From: an uncultured Caulobacterales bacterium | Lineage (GTDB): Bacteria > Pseudomonadota > Alphaproteobacteria > Caulobacterales > Caulobacteraceae | Direction: 5' to 3' | DNA: 36,464 nucleotides | NCBI GenBank assembly: GCA_903851655.1 | Contig: CAINOV010000288.1 | Span: forward strand, 1-36,464 | Shown: positions 10,801 through 17,015 of the stretch, piece after piece | How positions within the stretch are numbered: position 1 is the first letter of the stretch | Layout: each line of letters starts with the position of its first letter | Translations under genes and position numbers: made by a program | Notes under the pieces: generated by a model | Seen by the model: the letters and a program-made list of their open reading frames with translations, nothing else | Told to the model about the DNA's origin: nothing | The model's database searches: none

Positions 10801-12799
10801 CCTTCGCCTGGACTGCGACTTCAGCACGGATCTGTTCGACGCGGAGACGGTCCAGCGGTGGCTGGGTCATTTCGAGACGCTGCTCACGGCCATCGGTCGT
10901 GACGCCGCGGCCCGCATCGACGATCTGCCGGTCCTCAGCGCAGAGGAGATCCGCTGGCTCCGGGACGGGCTCAACGACACCGCGACAACTTACGGCCCAG
11001 GCGAGACTGTTCTGCATCGCATCCTCGCCCAGGCGGCGCGGACGCCGGCCGCTGTCGCTCTGATCGATCGTCGGGAGACGCTGACCTATGGTGAGCTTGT
11101 CGAGCGCGTGAGGCGTATTGCGGCGCGCCTTCGGGCGGACGGCGTCACCCCGGGCGCGCGGATCGCGATCGCCACCGGTCGGACGGCGTCGACCGTGGCG
11201 ACCATGCTCGCCGCCTGGCGTTGCGGGGCCGCCTATGTGCCGGTGGACGCCTCCCAGCCCGCCGCGCGGATCCGCTCGATCCTCGAACGGTCGAAGGCCT
11301 ATCTGGTGGTGACAGACGCCGCCAGCGGCGCAAAGGTGGCCAACGGACCGCTCACGGCCATCAATCTGGACAAGCTGCTCGCCGGCGCGGCGGATCCGGA
11401 CGGTGATCCCGAGGCCCCGCTGGGGGCCGCGACGCCGGCGTATGTCATCTTCACGTCAGGGTCCACGGGCCAGCCGAAGGGCGTCGAGGTGCCGCACGGG
11501 GCGCTGGCGAATTTCATGAGCAGCATGGCCCGGCGGCCGGGATGCGGCGCCGGCGACCGGATCGCAGCCATCACGACCTTCGCCTTCGACATTTCCGGTC
11601 TGGAGCTGTTCCTGCCGCTGACGCAGGGCGGGTCCTGCGTGATCGTGGACCATGACCAGGTGCGGACGCCCGGCGAACTGAGCGCGGTGATCCAGGACCA
11701 CAATGTCACCGTGCTGCAGGCGACGCCGTCCATGTGGCGCCTCATGCTGGAAGACGGGTCGATCCCGGCGCGTCCGTTGAAGATGCTCTGCGGCGGCGAA
11801 CCCCTCGGTCGTGATCTTGCGGATGCGCTCCTGGCCAAGGGGGGAGAGGTGTGGAACCTCTATGGCCCGACCGAGACGACGATCTGGTCCTCCGCCTGGC
11901 ATGTTGCGTCCGAAGGGCCGGTCGTAATCGGCGATCCGATCGCCAATACCCAGCTGCATGTGCTCGACGCTGACCGGCGGCTCTGTCCGGTGGGGGTCGC
12001 CGGGGATCTGTGGATCGGCGGCGACGGGCTGGCTCTGGGCTATGTCGGCCGGCCGGACCTGACCGACGCCGCCTTCCAGACCTTCGCGGTCGAGGGCGCT
12101 CCGCCGCAACGGTTCTACGCAACGGGGGACCGCGCGGTGCGGCTTGCCGGGGGACAGCTCCGCATCGTGGGCCGCAATGACAACCAGGTGAAGCTGCGCG
12201 GCTTCCGGATAGAGCTCGAGGATGTCGAGGCGCACCTCGCCGGCGCCCCGGGCGTGACCGCCGCCGCCGCCGCCATCCGGACGGTGAACGGGGAGAGCCG
12301 GCTCGTCGGGTATGTGGTCGGGCCCGCCGGCGCCGCGATCGATCGCGAACGGCTCGCCGCCTTCCTCGGCGACCAGCTTCCTGGCTATATGGTGCCGAGC
12401 TTCTGGGTCGGCCTGGATAGACTGCCGATGACCGTCGCGGGAAAGATCGACCGCGCCGCTCTGCCGACCCCGGACGCGCCGCAGGCGACGCAGGCCGCCG
12501 CCGACGCCGCGGCCCCTCGGACGCCGATGCAGGAGAAGATCGTCGCTATCTGGTCCGATGTCCTGGCGATGCCGACCATTGACGTGCGGGCGCGTCTGTT
12601 CAGTCTTGGCGTGGACAGCATCCAGCTGTTCCGGATCGTGGCGCGAATGAACAAGCAGGGCATGGCCGTCGATGCGCGTCGGCTCATGAAAAACGTGTCG
12701 ATCGAAGAGCTTGCCAGGGAGTACGAGTCGAATTCCCACGAGGTTGCGCCGGCGCGTCCGTCTCTCGCCAAGTACAAGCGTCAGACAACGGTTGGATGA
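4850..12799 (+). CDS. Hybrid PKS-NRPS megasynthase: KS-AT-ACP-aminotransferase-C-A-PCP
   Basis: This 2649-residue protein has seven domains. KS (about 14-440) has Cys189 in TACSTSATAV, His325 in EAHGTATPLGD and His366 in NVGHLDAAAG. AT (about 545-845) has FPGQGAQYPGM, Ser641 in GHSVGE, and His740 in RAFHS, the malonyl-CoA type. ACP Ser977 is in LGYDSLFMG. An Ala/Pro linker (about 1020-1145) leads to a class III PLP aminotransferase (about 1150-1590) with Asp1394 in IIDEVVTGFR and Lys1422 in TYGKVVGGG. C (about 1600-2030) has intact HHIVCDG at 1730-1736. A (about 2050-2540) has FTSGSTGQPKG and NLYGPTETT. PCP Ser2590 is in LGVDSIQLF. There is no KR, DH or ER, so the beta-keto group should be transaminated to a beta-amine, as in mycosubtilin- and microcystin-type synthases. 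The A code reads D-I-L-Q-L-G-L-I-W-K, which I recall as a glycine code. ATGA overlaps join it to both neighbours. Confidence 0.95.
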   Translation: MTTQPHSSDIPPGAIAIIGMAGRFPGASNVREHWRNVLSGRDCISRFADADLEDSFDRSVRDDPAYVRAHGVMDGAEAFDAGFFGMLSREADLTDPQQRIFLEIAWSAFEDAGYDPKDVKVPVGVFAGVSMNTYFLRHVVSDRGVIEEFTNQFQIGDYQRLLGAGDFVATRTASKLGLRGPAISVQTACSTSATAVSLAVQALQLFQCDMALAGGASISYPQRRGYLAEEGGMGARDGVCRPFSADACGTVFGSGAGVVLLKRLEDAIADNDPIYAVIRGVGVNNDGGASVGFTAPSAEGQADAIHQAWASAEISPATVGYIEAHGTATPLGDPIEFEGLKRAFRAGGAVGTGYCALGSVKANVGHLDAAAGVTGLITASLALFTGQLPPLTHFDRPNPEIDLESSPFFVNRETRDWPAGATPRRAGVSSFGVGGTNVHIALEQAPSSVAREAPAARGGVQVLPLSARTAGSVRRSADALAGQLREADARPVIADLADVAATLQSGRRAFSHRTYVTASGVAAAAAAFAGDLTVREAPATAPRVVFMFPGQGAQYPGMARALYDAEPEFRRWIDAGIAVIGGEASRDLLSMLVDPPGAGDIASHPINDTVHAQPALFLVEYALARLMTHRGVRPDAMIGHSVGELVAAVMSGVLGFEDALKFIVRRGQLMKDTPVGGMLSVRLSEQALADILPDTLDLAAVNAPDLTVVAGPISAIAHFEQALDAREVGHRRLHTSRAFHSRMMDRAVDGLAAFAATLDFAAPALPFVSSTTGDWAPADRVMDGAYWSAHCREPVRFAAGLRTVIAPGPCLLVEIGPGRALSTFARQGASAAETAGVIVTMPEFGAAADALQTLADATGRLWQAGVDLDWLAVRGRSGRRISLSGYAFEPERHMIEPVDIRSPVAVGAAQALPSRHSSPHLETAVKTPELSQMPQPTPSDRRLRLTSDVIDLLSDMSGAPKESLDPDATFWDLGYDSLFMGQVAQKLRRRHGVAITFRQIMSDIPTIAQVVAYLDAQIPPDPEPAAAPTVAPDPNPTPAQPIAVTSTSAPAMAAFTPAVAGGADVAVVINNQLLVMQALFEKQLQALGGQPSPAPATHAAHAVQAAVAAQPAPAAETAAPAAPTASRFKPFKRSESSAQLTERQRAYIDDLIARYLARSQDSRTRTQAYRRVLADPRTASGFSEDWKDIVYPVVAARAKGSRIWDTDGNEYIDLVNGYGQTAFGHSPDFVIEAVNLQMSEGFAIGPQSPLAGEVAQMFADVTGHERVTFCNTGSEAVMAAMRLARTVTGKDIVVCFDGDYHGQFDEVLVKPGARAGAPGALPIAPGIPRTSVSNMVVLPYGTDESMAWIRSHIDDIAAVLVEPVQSRHPSLQPRAFVEALRELTAANDSALIIDEVVTGFRAGPAGMQGVWGVQADMATYGKVVGGGLPVGVLAGTSRFMDALDGGHWQYGDASVPEVAPTFFAGTFVRHPLVLAAMKAVLSHLPALGAELYDVLPRKTAALVERLNRRLEQAGVRVRAETYASWFFLNMGSEGRLGSLFYAHMRLLGIHIIEGYPCFLTTAHTDADFEAIETAFAASLDALCAANILGDGGAQPAAGQASPLTEPQAEIWMAAQLGDEASMAFNESFRLELAGPLDVAAFERGLMAAVERHDALRLRFSPVGDEMSAADSHGIRLEPVDARSAEDPQAVVARMADEEARTPFDLTHGPVARARLVRTGDAAWTFLFCAHHIVCDGWSVNVLLEDLKALYAADVGGQPAELDGAQSFIRFAQRQAETGLDPDARRFWCDLHASPAAPVDLPTDRPRPEIKTFRGATTSRHITAETLASLKAASARNGCSLFATLVAAVQVLFGRLSGSDDIVIAAPMAGQFIETDDAPLVGHCVNFLPLRVAFDKTAPFAGHMQAVRDHLTQASRHQNYTLGALVRDLALKRDLNRLPLTDIQFNLEKFEDVSDWSGVRARFAPNAKAFANYDLFINAIESASGLRLDCDFSTDLFDAETVQRWLGHFETLLTAIGRDAAARIDDLPVLSAEEIRWLRDGLNDTATTYGPGETVLHRILAQAARTPAAVALIDRRETLTYGELVERVRRIAARLRADGVTPGARIAIATGRTASTVATMLAAWRCGAAYVPVDASQPAARIRSILERSKAYLVVTDAASGAKVANGPLTAINLDKLLAGAADPDGDPEAPLGAATPAYVIFTSGSTGQPKGVEVPHGALANFMSSMARRPGCGAGDRIAAITTFAFDISGLELFLPLTQGGSCVIVDHDQVRTPGELSAVIQDHNVTVLQATPSMWRLMLEDGSIPARPLKMLCGGEPLGRDLADALLAKGGEVWNLYGPTETTIWSSAWHVASEGPVVIGDPIANTQLHVLDADRRLCPVGVAGDLWIGGDGLALGYVGRPDLTDAAFQTFAVEGAPPQRFYATGDRAVRLAGGQLRIVGRNDNQVKLRGFRIELEDVEAHLAGAPGVTAAAAAIRTVNGESRLVGYVVGPAGAAIDRERLAAFLGDQLPGYMVPSFWVGLDRLPMTVAGKIDRAALPTPDAPQATQAAADAAAPRTPMQEKIVAIWSDVLAMPTIDVRARLFSLGVDSIQLFRIVARMNKQGMAVDARRLMKNVSIEELAREYESNSHEVAPARPSLAKYKRQTTVG

Positions 12800-15063
12800 A
12801 TCATATGTCTTCGCCCTCAGCCTCGTCTTCCTATCCGATCGACGTGCTGAGTGCGGACGACGATTCGGCATTTGCGACGTTCCCCGCGACGTTGAGCCAG
12901 GCGCGTTACTACGCCGACCAACGCGCGGATCCGACGACGTCCCGGATGAACCTCGCGTTTCGTCTGAAGATCACCGGTGATGTCGATGGGCCGGCCGTCG
13001 AGGCGGCGCTCAATCACCTGATCGCGCGTCACGAAGTGCTTCGGACGGGCTTTGTCGACGGCGGCGCCGGTCTGGTCCAGCGCGTGGCGCCGCACCATCC
13101 GTTGCGGCTGGAGATCCGGGACCTTTCCGGCCTGTCTGCCGCCGCCGCCGCACAGGAAGCCGCGAGCATCGGGCGGCGTGAAGCCAAGACTCCCTTTCCC
13201 GTCAGCGCGCAGAGCTATCTCAGGGCGGTCTGGCTTGCGGGCCCGCCGGGGTCCGGCGAGCTGTTGCTGACCCTGCACACGCTGATCTGCGATGGCTGGT
13301 CGTTCGGGATTCTGGTGCGCGAACTGATCGACGTGCTGGCGGCCGGGGCGGCGGGTCAGACCGCCGCGCTCGCGCCGGTGGATCTGCATCATGGCGACTA
13401 CGCATTGTGGAAGGCGGAGTTTCTCGAGAGCGATGCGATTGCGCCCAGCCGCGACTACTGGCGCGAGACGCTTGGCCGCCACCAGCGGTTCGAGGTTCCC
13501 ACGGACTTCCCCCGACCGAGGGTCCGCGGCCGGAACAGCGTCATCCGCTCCACCCTGCTGGACGGGGAAACCTCGGAGCGGCTCGAAGGCGTCACCCGCC
13601 GGCACGGGTTCACCCTGTTCGCCCTGGCGTTCGCCGCGCTGAATATCGCCCTGGCCAAGGACAGTGACGCGCGCGACATCGGACTGGGCATGCAGGTGTC
13701 GGCCCGGGACCAGGAAGAGCTCGAATCGATCATCGGCCCGCTGGCGAACAGTGTTGTGGTGTCGTTCAACCGCAGCGAGATCCGCGGGGACCTTGATTTC
13801 GTGGGCCTGTGCGCTGCGAAGGCGCATGATGCGATCACCCATGCCCAGTTGCCCTTCGAGGACGTCATCGCCCTCGTGGAGCCGAGCCCGGACCCCGGCC
13901 GCCCGCCGGTCTATTCGGTGAACTTCACGATCCAGAACAGCTTCGTCGGGCAGGGCGACGAGCTTCGAAACGGCGGCGTCAGCGCCGTGCTGCTCACCTC
14001 CTACGACACCGATCACCTGTACGATCTCAGCTTCTTCATGGTTCGCCGCGACGAGGGGTGGCGCCTGTCCTGTGACGGAGATCTGGCTCTCTACAAGGTC
14101 GAGACCATTGATCGCCTGCTCGAGGCCTGGCATTCGGCGCTGGTCGACCTGTCGCAGGCGAAGGCTCCCGCCCTGGGCGCGATCGGCCCCGACGGGGCCG
14201 AGGACGACTGGCTGGAGGCGGTCAAAGGCAACGTCATCCACTATCATCCCGAAGCGCCCGGCGTTCCGATCATCGTCTTCAACAACACGTCCATCCTGTT
14301 TCCGCTCGCCCAGCATTTCGCCTCAGAGCGTCCCGTGATCGACGTGCCGATGTCCGAGGGCGTCCGCAGGACGGAGGATTCTGCTGGCGTGACCTTTTCA
14401 GATGTGGGCGCCGACGCGGTCCGGATCGTCCGGTCGATCCAGCCGCAGGGGCCCTACATACTGATGGGTCTGTGCGTGCTGGGAAGCCTCGCCCAGGAGG
14501 CGGCGCGGCAGCTGATGGAGGCTGGCGAACAGGTCGAGCTGGTCATTCTGAATGACAGCTGGATGCCGGGATACCGGGAAACCATGCCCTGGCGCGACCG
14601 GATCCTGCGCCGACTCCAGCTTCGTTTCCATTATCTCGGGCGCGACCTCGAACGCCTGCGCCGCGGCGAGATCGCCCTGCTGCGGGATCCCGGACCGCAT
14701 GAGGTCTGGGCGCGGCTGGGTCCTTGGTCGGTAGTCATCCGGCCCGGCTGGGGCAAGGAGGACGGCGGCGAGTCCGTCGCGCAGAAGAACCGCTGGTACA
14801 CCGACTACCTCAACCGCCTGCAGGTCACGCACCGACCGGCGGAGTACGCCGGCGATGTCCAGATCTTCCGCAGTCGGGAGGCGCGCCGCGGTCGGCTGTT
14901 CGCAGAGGACTTCGGCTGGTCCCGCGCCCTGCGCGGCCGGGTCTGGATCGATCCGGTGCCCACCGCCCACGACTACATGTTCCGTCCGGAGGGCGCGAAG
15001 ATCATCGGCCGCATCCTGAGCGAGCGCCTCGCCCAGCGGGGGCTTCGCCCGTCCGGGTCCTGA
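12796..15063 (+). CDS. Terminal NRPS protein, condensation-like domain plus Cys-type thioesterase (C-TE)
   Basis: The 755-residue protein starts at ATG 12796, overlapping the previous stop; ATG 12805 is also possible. The condensation domain (about 27-455) shows LSQARYYADQ, RHEVLRTGF, YALW, a C5-like IIGPLANSVVV and HAQLPFEDV. The central motif is HTLICDG (His161-Thr162...Asp166), so the second, catalytic His of HHxxxDG is Thr. The C-terminal alpha/beta-hydrolase thioesterase (about 480-755) has MGLCVLG with Cys560 in the nucleophile position, Asp587 in LNDSW and His725 in TAHDYMF, consistent with a Cys-Asp-His triad. There is no A or PCP domain between C and TE, so the carrier must come from another protein. 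Likely job: hydrolytic or cyclising release of the product. Domain calls are firm; catalytic competence of the C domain is doubtful. Confidence 0.92.
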   Translation: MNHMSSPSASSSYPIDVLSADDDSAFATFPATLSQARYYADQRADPTTSRMNLAFRLKITGDVDGPAVEAALNHLIARHEVLRTGFVDGGAGLVQRVAPHHPLRLEIRDLSGLSAAAAAQEAASIGRREAKTPFPVSAQSYLRAVWLAGPPGSGELLLTLHTLICDGWSFGILVRELIDVLAAGAAGQTAALAPVDLHHGDYALWKAEFLESDAIAPSRDYWRETLGRHQRFEVPTDFPRPRVRGRNSVIRSTLLDGETSERLEGVTRRHGFTLFALAFAALNIALAKDSDARDIGLGMQVSARDQEELESIIGPLANSVVVSFNRSEIRGDLDFVGLCAAKAHDAITHAQLPFEDVIALVEPSPDPGRPPVYSVNFTIQNSFVGQGDELRNGGVSAVLLTSYDTDHLYDLSFFMVRRDEGWRLSCDGDLALYKVETIDRLLEAWHSALVDLSQAKAPALGAIGPDGAEDDWLEAVKGNVIHYHPEAPGVPIIVFNNTSILFPLAQHFASERPVIDVPMSEGVRRTEDSAGVTFSDVGADAVRIVRSIQPQGPYILMGLCVLGSLAQEAARQLMEAGEQVELVILNDSWMPGYRETMPWRDRILRRLQLRFHYLGRDLERLRRGEIALLRDPGPHEVWARLGPWSVVIRPGWGKEDGGESVAQKNRWYTDYLNRLQVTHRPAEYAGDVQIFRSREARRGRLFAEDFGWSRALRGRVWIDPVPTAHDYMFRPEGAKIIGRILSERLAQRGLRPSGS

Positions 15064-15084
15064 GAGCTTGGCTGGCGGCGAGGC

Positions 15085-15819
15085 TCAGGCTGGAAGACGC
15101 GTCAGCGTGACGTGAACCGGCGCGCCGAAGGACTCGACGGAGATCGCCGCCTCCAGCTCAGGCCCGAGATCCGGGGCGTGGAGACGCCAGCTGTCATGGG
15201 GTGCGAAGGCGCACCGGATCACGGTCGGAGGATCGTCGATGGATACGGCGAACTCGTCGAGGGGGGCGGCGAGCCCGACGCCCAGTCCCTTGAGAAACGC
15301 CTCCTTCCGGCACCAGCACCGGTAGAGGCCAGCCAGCCGCGCCGGGCCCGAAAGGCGCGCCAGAGCCGCTTGCTCCTCGGGCGCGAAGAAGTCGGCGATC
15401 AGGTCCGCTTCGATGGGACGGATCCGTTCGAGGTCGACCCCGAGGCGCGCCTGGCGGCAGACGCCGATCAGACCATGACTGTCTGTGTGACTGACGTTGA
15501 ACTGCAGGTCCGAGCCTCGAAGCATCGGCTTTCCGCCCTCGCCTTCGACGATCTCGATCGCTTCGAGGCGACCGCCCGTGATGTCCGCCAGTCGCCGACG
15601 CAGGGCTGCGCGCGTCCGGACGAACCTCGCCGCCACAGCCGGGAAGACGAACCGTTCCGCCCGCGCGATCTCGGCGGCCGACAGGCTGCGCAGGTCGTCG
15701 TCGTCCGGCGCTTCGGACAACGGGAGGAGCCAGAGGCTCACATCAACGACGGATGGCTCCACAGGTTTCGCAGGGTCCTCTGGCGGGGGCGCTCTGGATG
15801 CTGTCGCGCGTCGCTCCAA
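15085..15819 (-). CDS. Sfp/EntD-type 4'-phosphopantetheinyl transferase
   Basis: The protein transfers phosphopantetheine from CoA to carrier-domain serines, here presumably Ser605 of the A-PCP protein and Ser977 and Ser2590 of the megasynthase. Family motifs are GGKPML followed by LQFNVSHTD, the Mg-binding GVDLERI (Asp129, Glu131) and WCRKEAFLKGLG (Glu173, Lys177). At 244 residues it has the usual length of the Sfp group. It converges on the C-TE gene with only 21 bases between the stops, so it is not in the same transcript, but its position at the end of the assembly-line operon strongly suggests it serves it. The start used here is TTG 15819. GTG 15762, which removes 19 Pro/Ala-rich residues, is an alternative; neither has a convincing ribosome-binding site. 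Confidence 0.92.
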   Translation of the reverse strand: MERRATASRAPPPEDPAKPVEPSVVDVSLWLLPLSEAPDDDDLRSLSAAEIARAERFVFPAVAARFVRTRAALRRRLADITGGRLEAIEIVEGEGGKPMLRGSDLQFNVSHTDSHGLIGVCRQARLGVDLERIRPIEADLIADFFAPEEQAALARLSGPARLAGLYRCWCRKEAFLKGLGVGLAAPLDEFAVSIDDPPTVIRCAFAPHDSWRLHAPDLGPELEAAISVESFGAPVHVTLTRLPA

Positions 15820-15931
15820 CTGTCCACGGCCGCGTGATCGCGGATTGATTTCGGGGAGAAATACGTAACGACTCGACCTGGCCTATATTAGTCTTCAGGC
15901 TGGCGCCGGATTTGCTAGAAACGAGGAGACG

Positions 15932-15973
15932 ATGCCGCGCCGCCCCCCAGTGACCCTGCCTCATTTGCGTTAA
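15932..15973 (+). CDS. Possible 13-residue leader peptide upstream of the desaturase-family gene
   Basis: A short frame MPRRPPVTLPHLR starts at ATG 15932, five bases after a strong GAGGAG at 15921-15928 and ends TAA 15971-15973, 16 bases before the ATG of the next gene. The larger gene itself has only a weak AAAGG upstream. The arrangement (good ribosome site, tiny Pro/Arg-rich peptide with a Pro-Pro pair, then a poorly primed gene) is what a regulatory leader or translational-coupling ORF would look like. It could equally be chance in GC-rich DNA. A TATATT hexamer at 15884-15889 could be a -10 box, but I could not find a matching -35. Confidence 0.3.
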   Translation: MPRRPPVTLPHLR

Positions 15974-15989
15974 AAGGCGTAAAATTCGT

Positions 15990-17006
15990 ATGTCGAAAAC
16001 GATTTTCGATGTCATGAAGTATATAAACGTCCATGCCCACCTTTTGCTGGTTGCTTGGGGCATATTTTTCGTGGCCGGGCTGATAAGCGCCGCCCATTAC
16101 ATGTTCGTGAATCAACGGAATCTGTCCGTCAAGGCGCTCTGGGAAGTCGTATTCCCAAGCCAGATGCTGATGACCAGATCCGGCCGGTTCGACATTTTCG
16201 TGTATCTGGTCGCGAAACTCATCAAGCCTCTCGTCGCGCTTGGGGAGGCGGCGATCGTGATTTTCATCAGCGGGTGCGTGAGCGTGGCTGTCCGGAAGGT
16301 GTTCGGCTTGACTCACACCGGCGAAATCGGCCCATTCGGTCTTGGGGTGCTGACGCTGATTGCCTGGATCGCGTGGGATTTCTCCAACTTCTTTGCCCAT
16401 TTTCTTCTGCACCGCGTTCCGTTTCTGTGGGAATTGCATAAGGTTCACCATTCGGCGACGTTTCTGAGTCCGTTTACTGCGGCGCGACTGCATCCGCTTG
16501 AGGAAAAGTTCAGTCATTTCGTGGCGGCCTTCTTCACCGGTCTGGCCTTCGGGCTGGCGGGGGCCTGGTATGCCGTCACGATCGACCAGTGCCTGCTGGC
16601 CCTCGCCTTCGCCAACCTCGTCATGGCGATCACGTTCGTCGACGCGCTGCGCCACAGCCATTTTCCGGTGAGCTTTGGCCGGCTGGAGCCGATCTTCGTC
16701 AGTCCTCGGATGCATCACCTGCATCACAGCGCCAAGCTGGAGCACTGGGACCGCAACCTCGGATATGTGCTGACCCTGTGGGATCACCTGTTCGGCACAT
16801 ACCACCCGGTGGCGGACGGGGAGTCCTTCGCGTTCGGCATCGGTCGCGGCGCCGCGGTGGACGAGTCCTATCACAGCGTCTATGGCGGCTATGTCCGTCC
16901 CACCGTCGCGATGTTCGACGTCCTGGTCGGTCGTCGCAAGCCAGAGCCGCGCCCCGCCGAGGCGCCGACGAGCTCACCCGACGCGGGGGTGTCCGCCGGC
17001 GCCTAG
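15990..17006 (+). CDS. Sterol desaturase / fatty acid hydroxylase-family di-iron membrane enzyme
   Basis: The 338-residue integral membrane protein has the three histidine clusters of the fatty acid hydroxylase superfamily: HFLLH (His137, His141), HKVHH (His150, 153, 154) and HHLHH (His242, 243, 245, 246), plus His at RHSHF between them. These bind a di-iron centre that hydroxylates or desaturates a lipid, sterol or carotenoid substrate. Hydrophobic segments lie at about residues 15-38, 70-95, 108-135 and 170-215. The C-terminal 25 residues are Pro/Ala/Ser-rich. It begins at ATG 15990 in a relatively AT-rich stretch and converges on the glycosyltransferase gene with nine bases between stops. 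The substrate cannot be read from sequence. The location between a PKS-NRPS operon and an exopolysaccharide operon allows tailoring of either product or an unrelated membrane-lipid role. Confidence 0.88.
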   Translation: MSKTIFDVMKYINVHAHLLLVAWGIFFVAGLISAAHYMFVNQRNLSVKALWEVVFPSQMLMTRSGRFDIFVYLVAKLIKPLVALGEAAIVIFISGCVSVAVRKVFGLTHTGEIGPFGLGVLTLIAWIAWDFSNFFAHFLLHRVPFLWELHKVHHSATFLSPFTAARLHPLEEKFSHFVAAFFTGLAFGLAGAWYAVTIDQCLLALAFANLVMAITFVDALRHSHFPVSFGRLEPIFVSPRMHHLHHSAKLEHWDRNLGYVLTLWDHLFGTYHPVADGESFAFGIGRGAAVDESYHSVYGGYVRPTVAMFDVLVGRRKPEPRPAEAPTSSPDAGVSAGA

Positions 17007-17015
17007 CCGACCGGG

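Noticed and set aside
15064-15084. Terminator between the convergent C-TE and PPTase genes
   Set aside because: The 21-base gap has only a weak GAGC/GCTC pairing and no T run.
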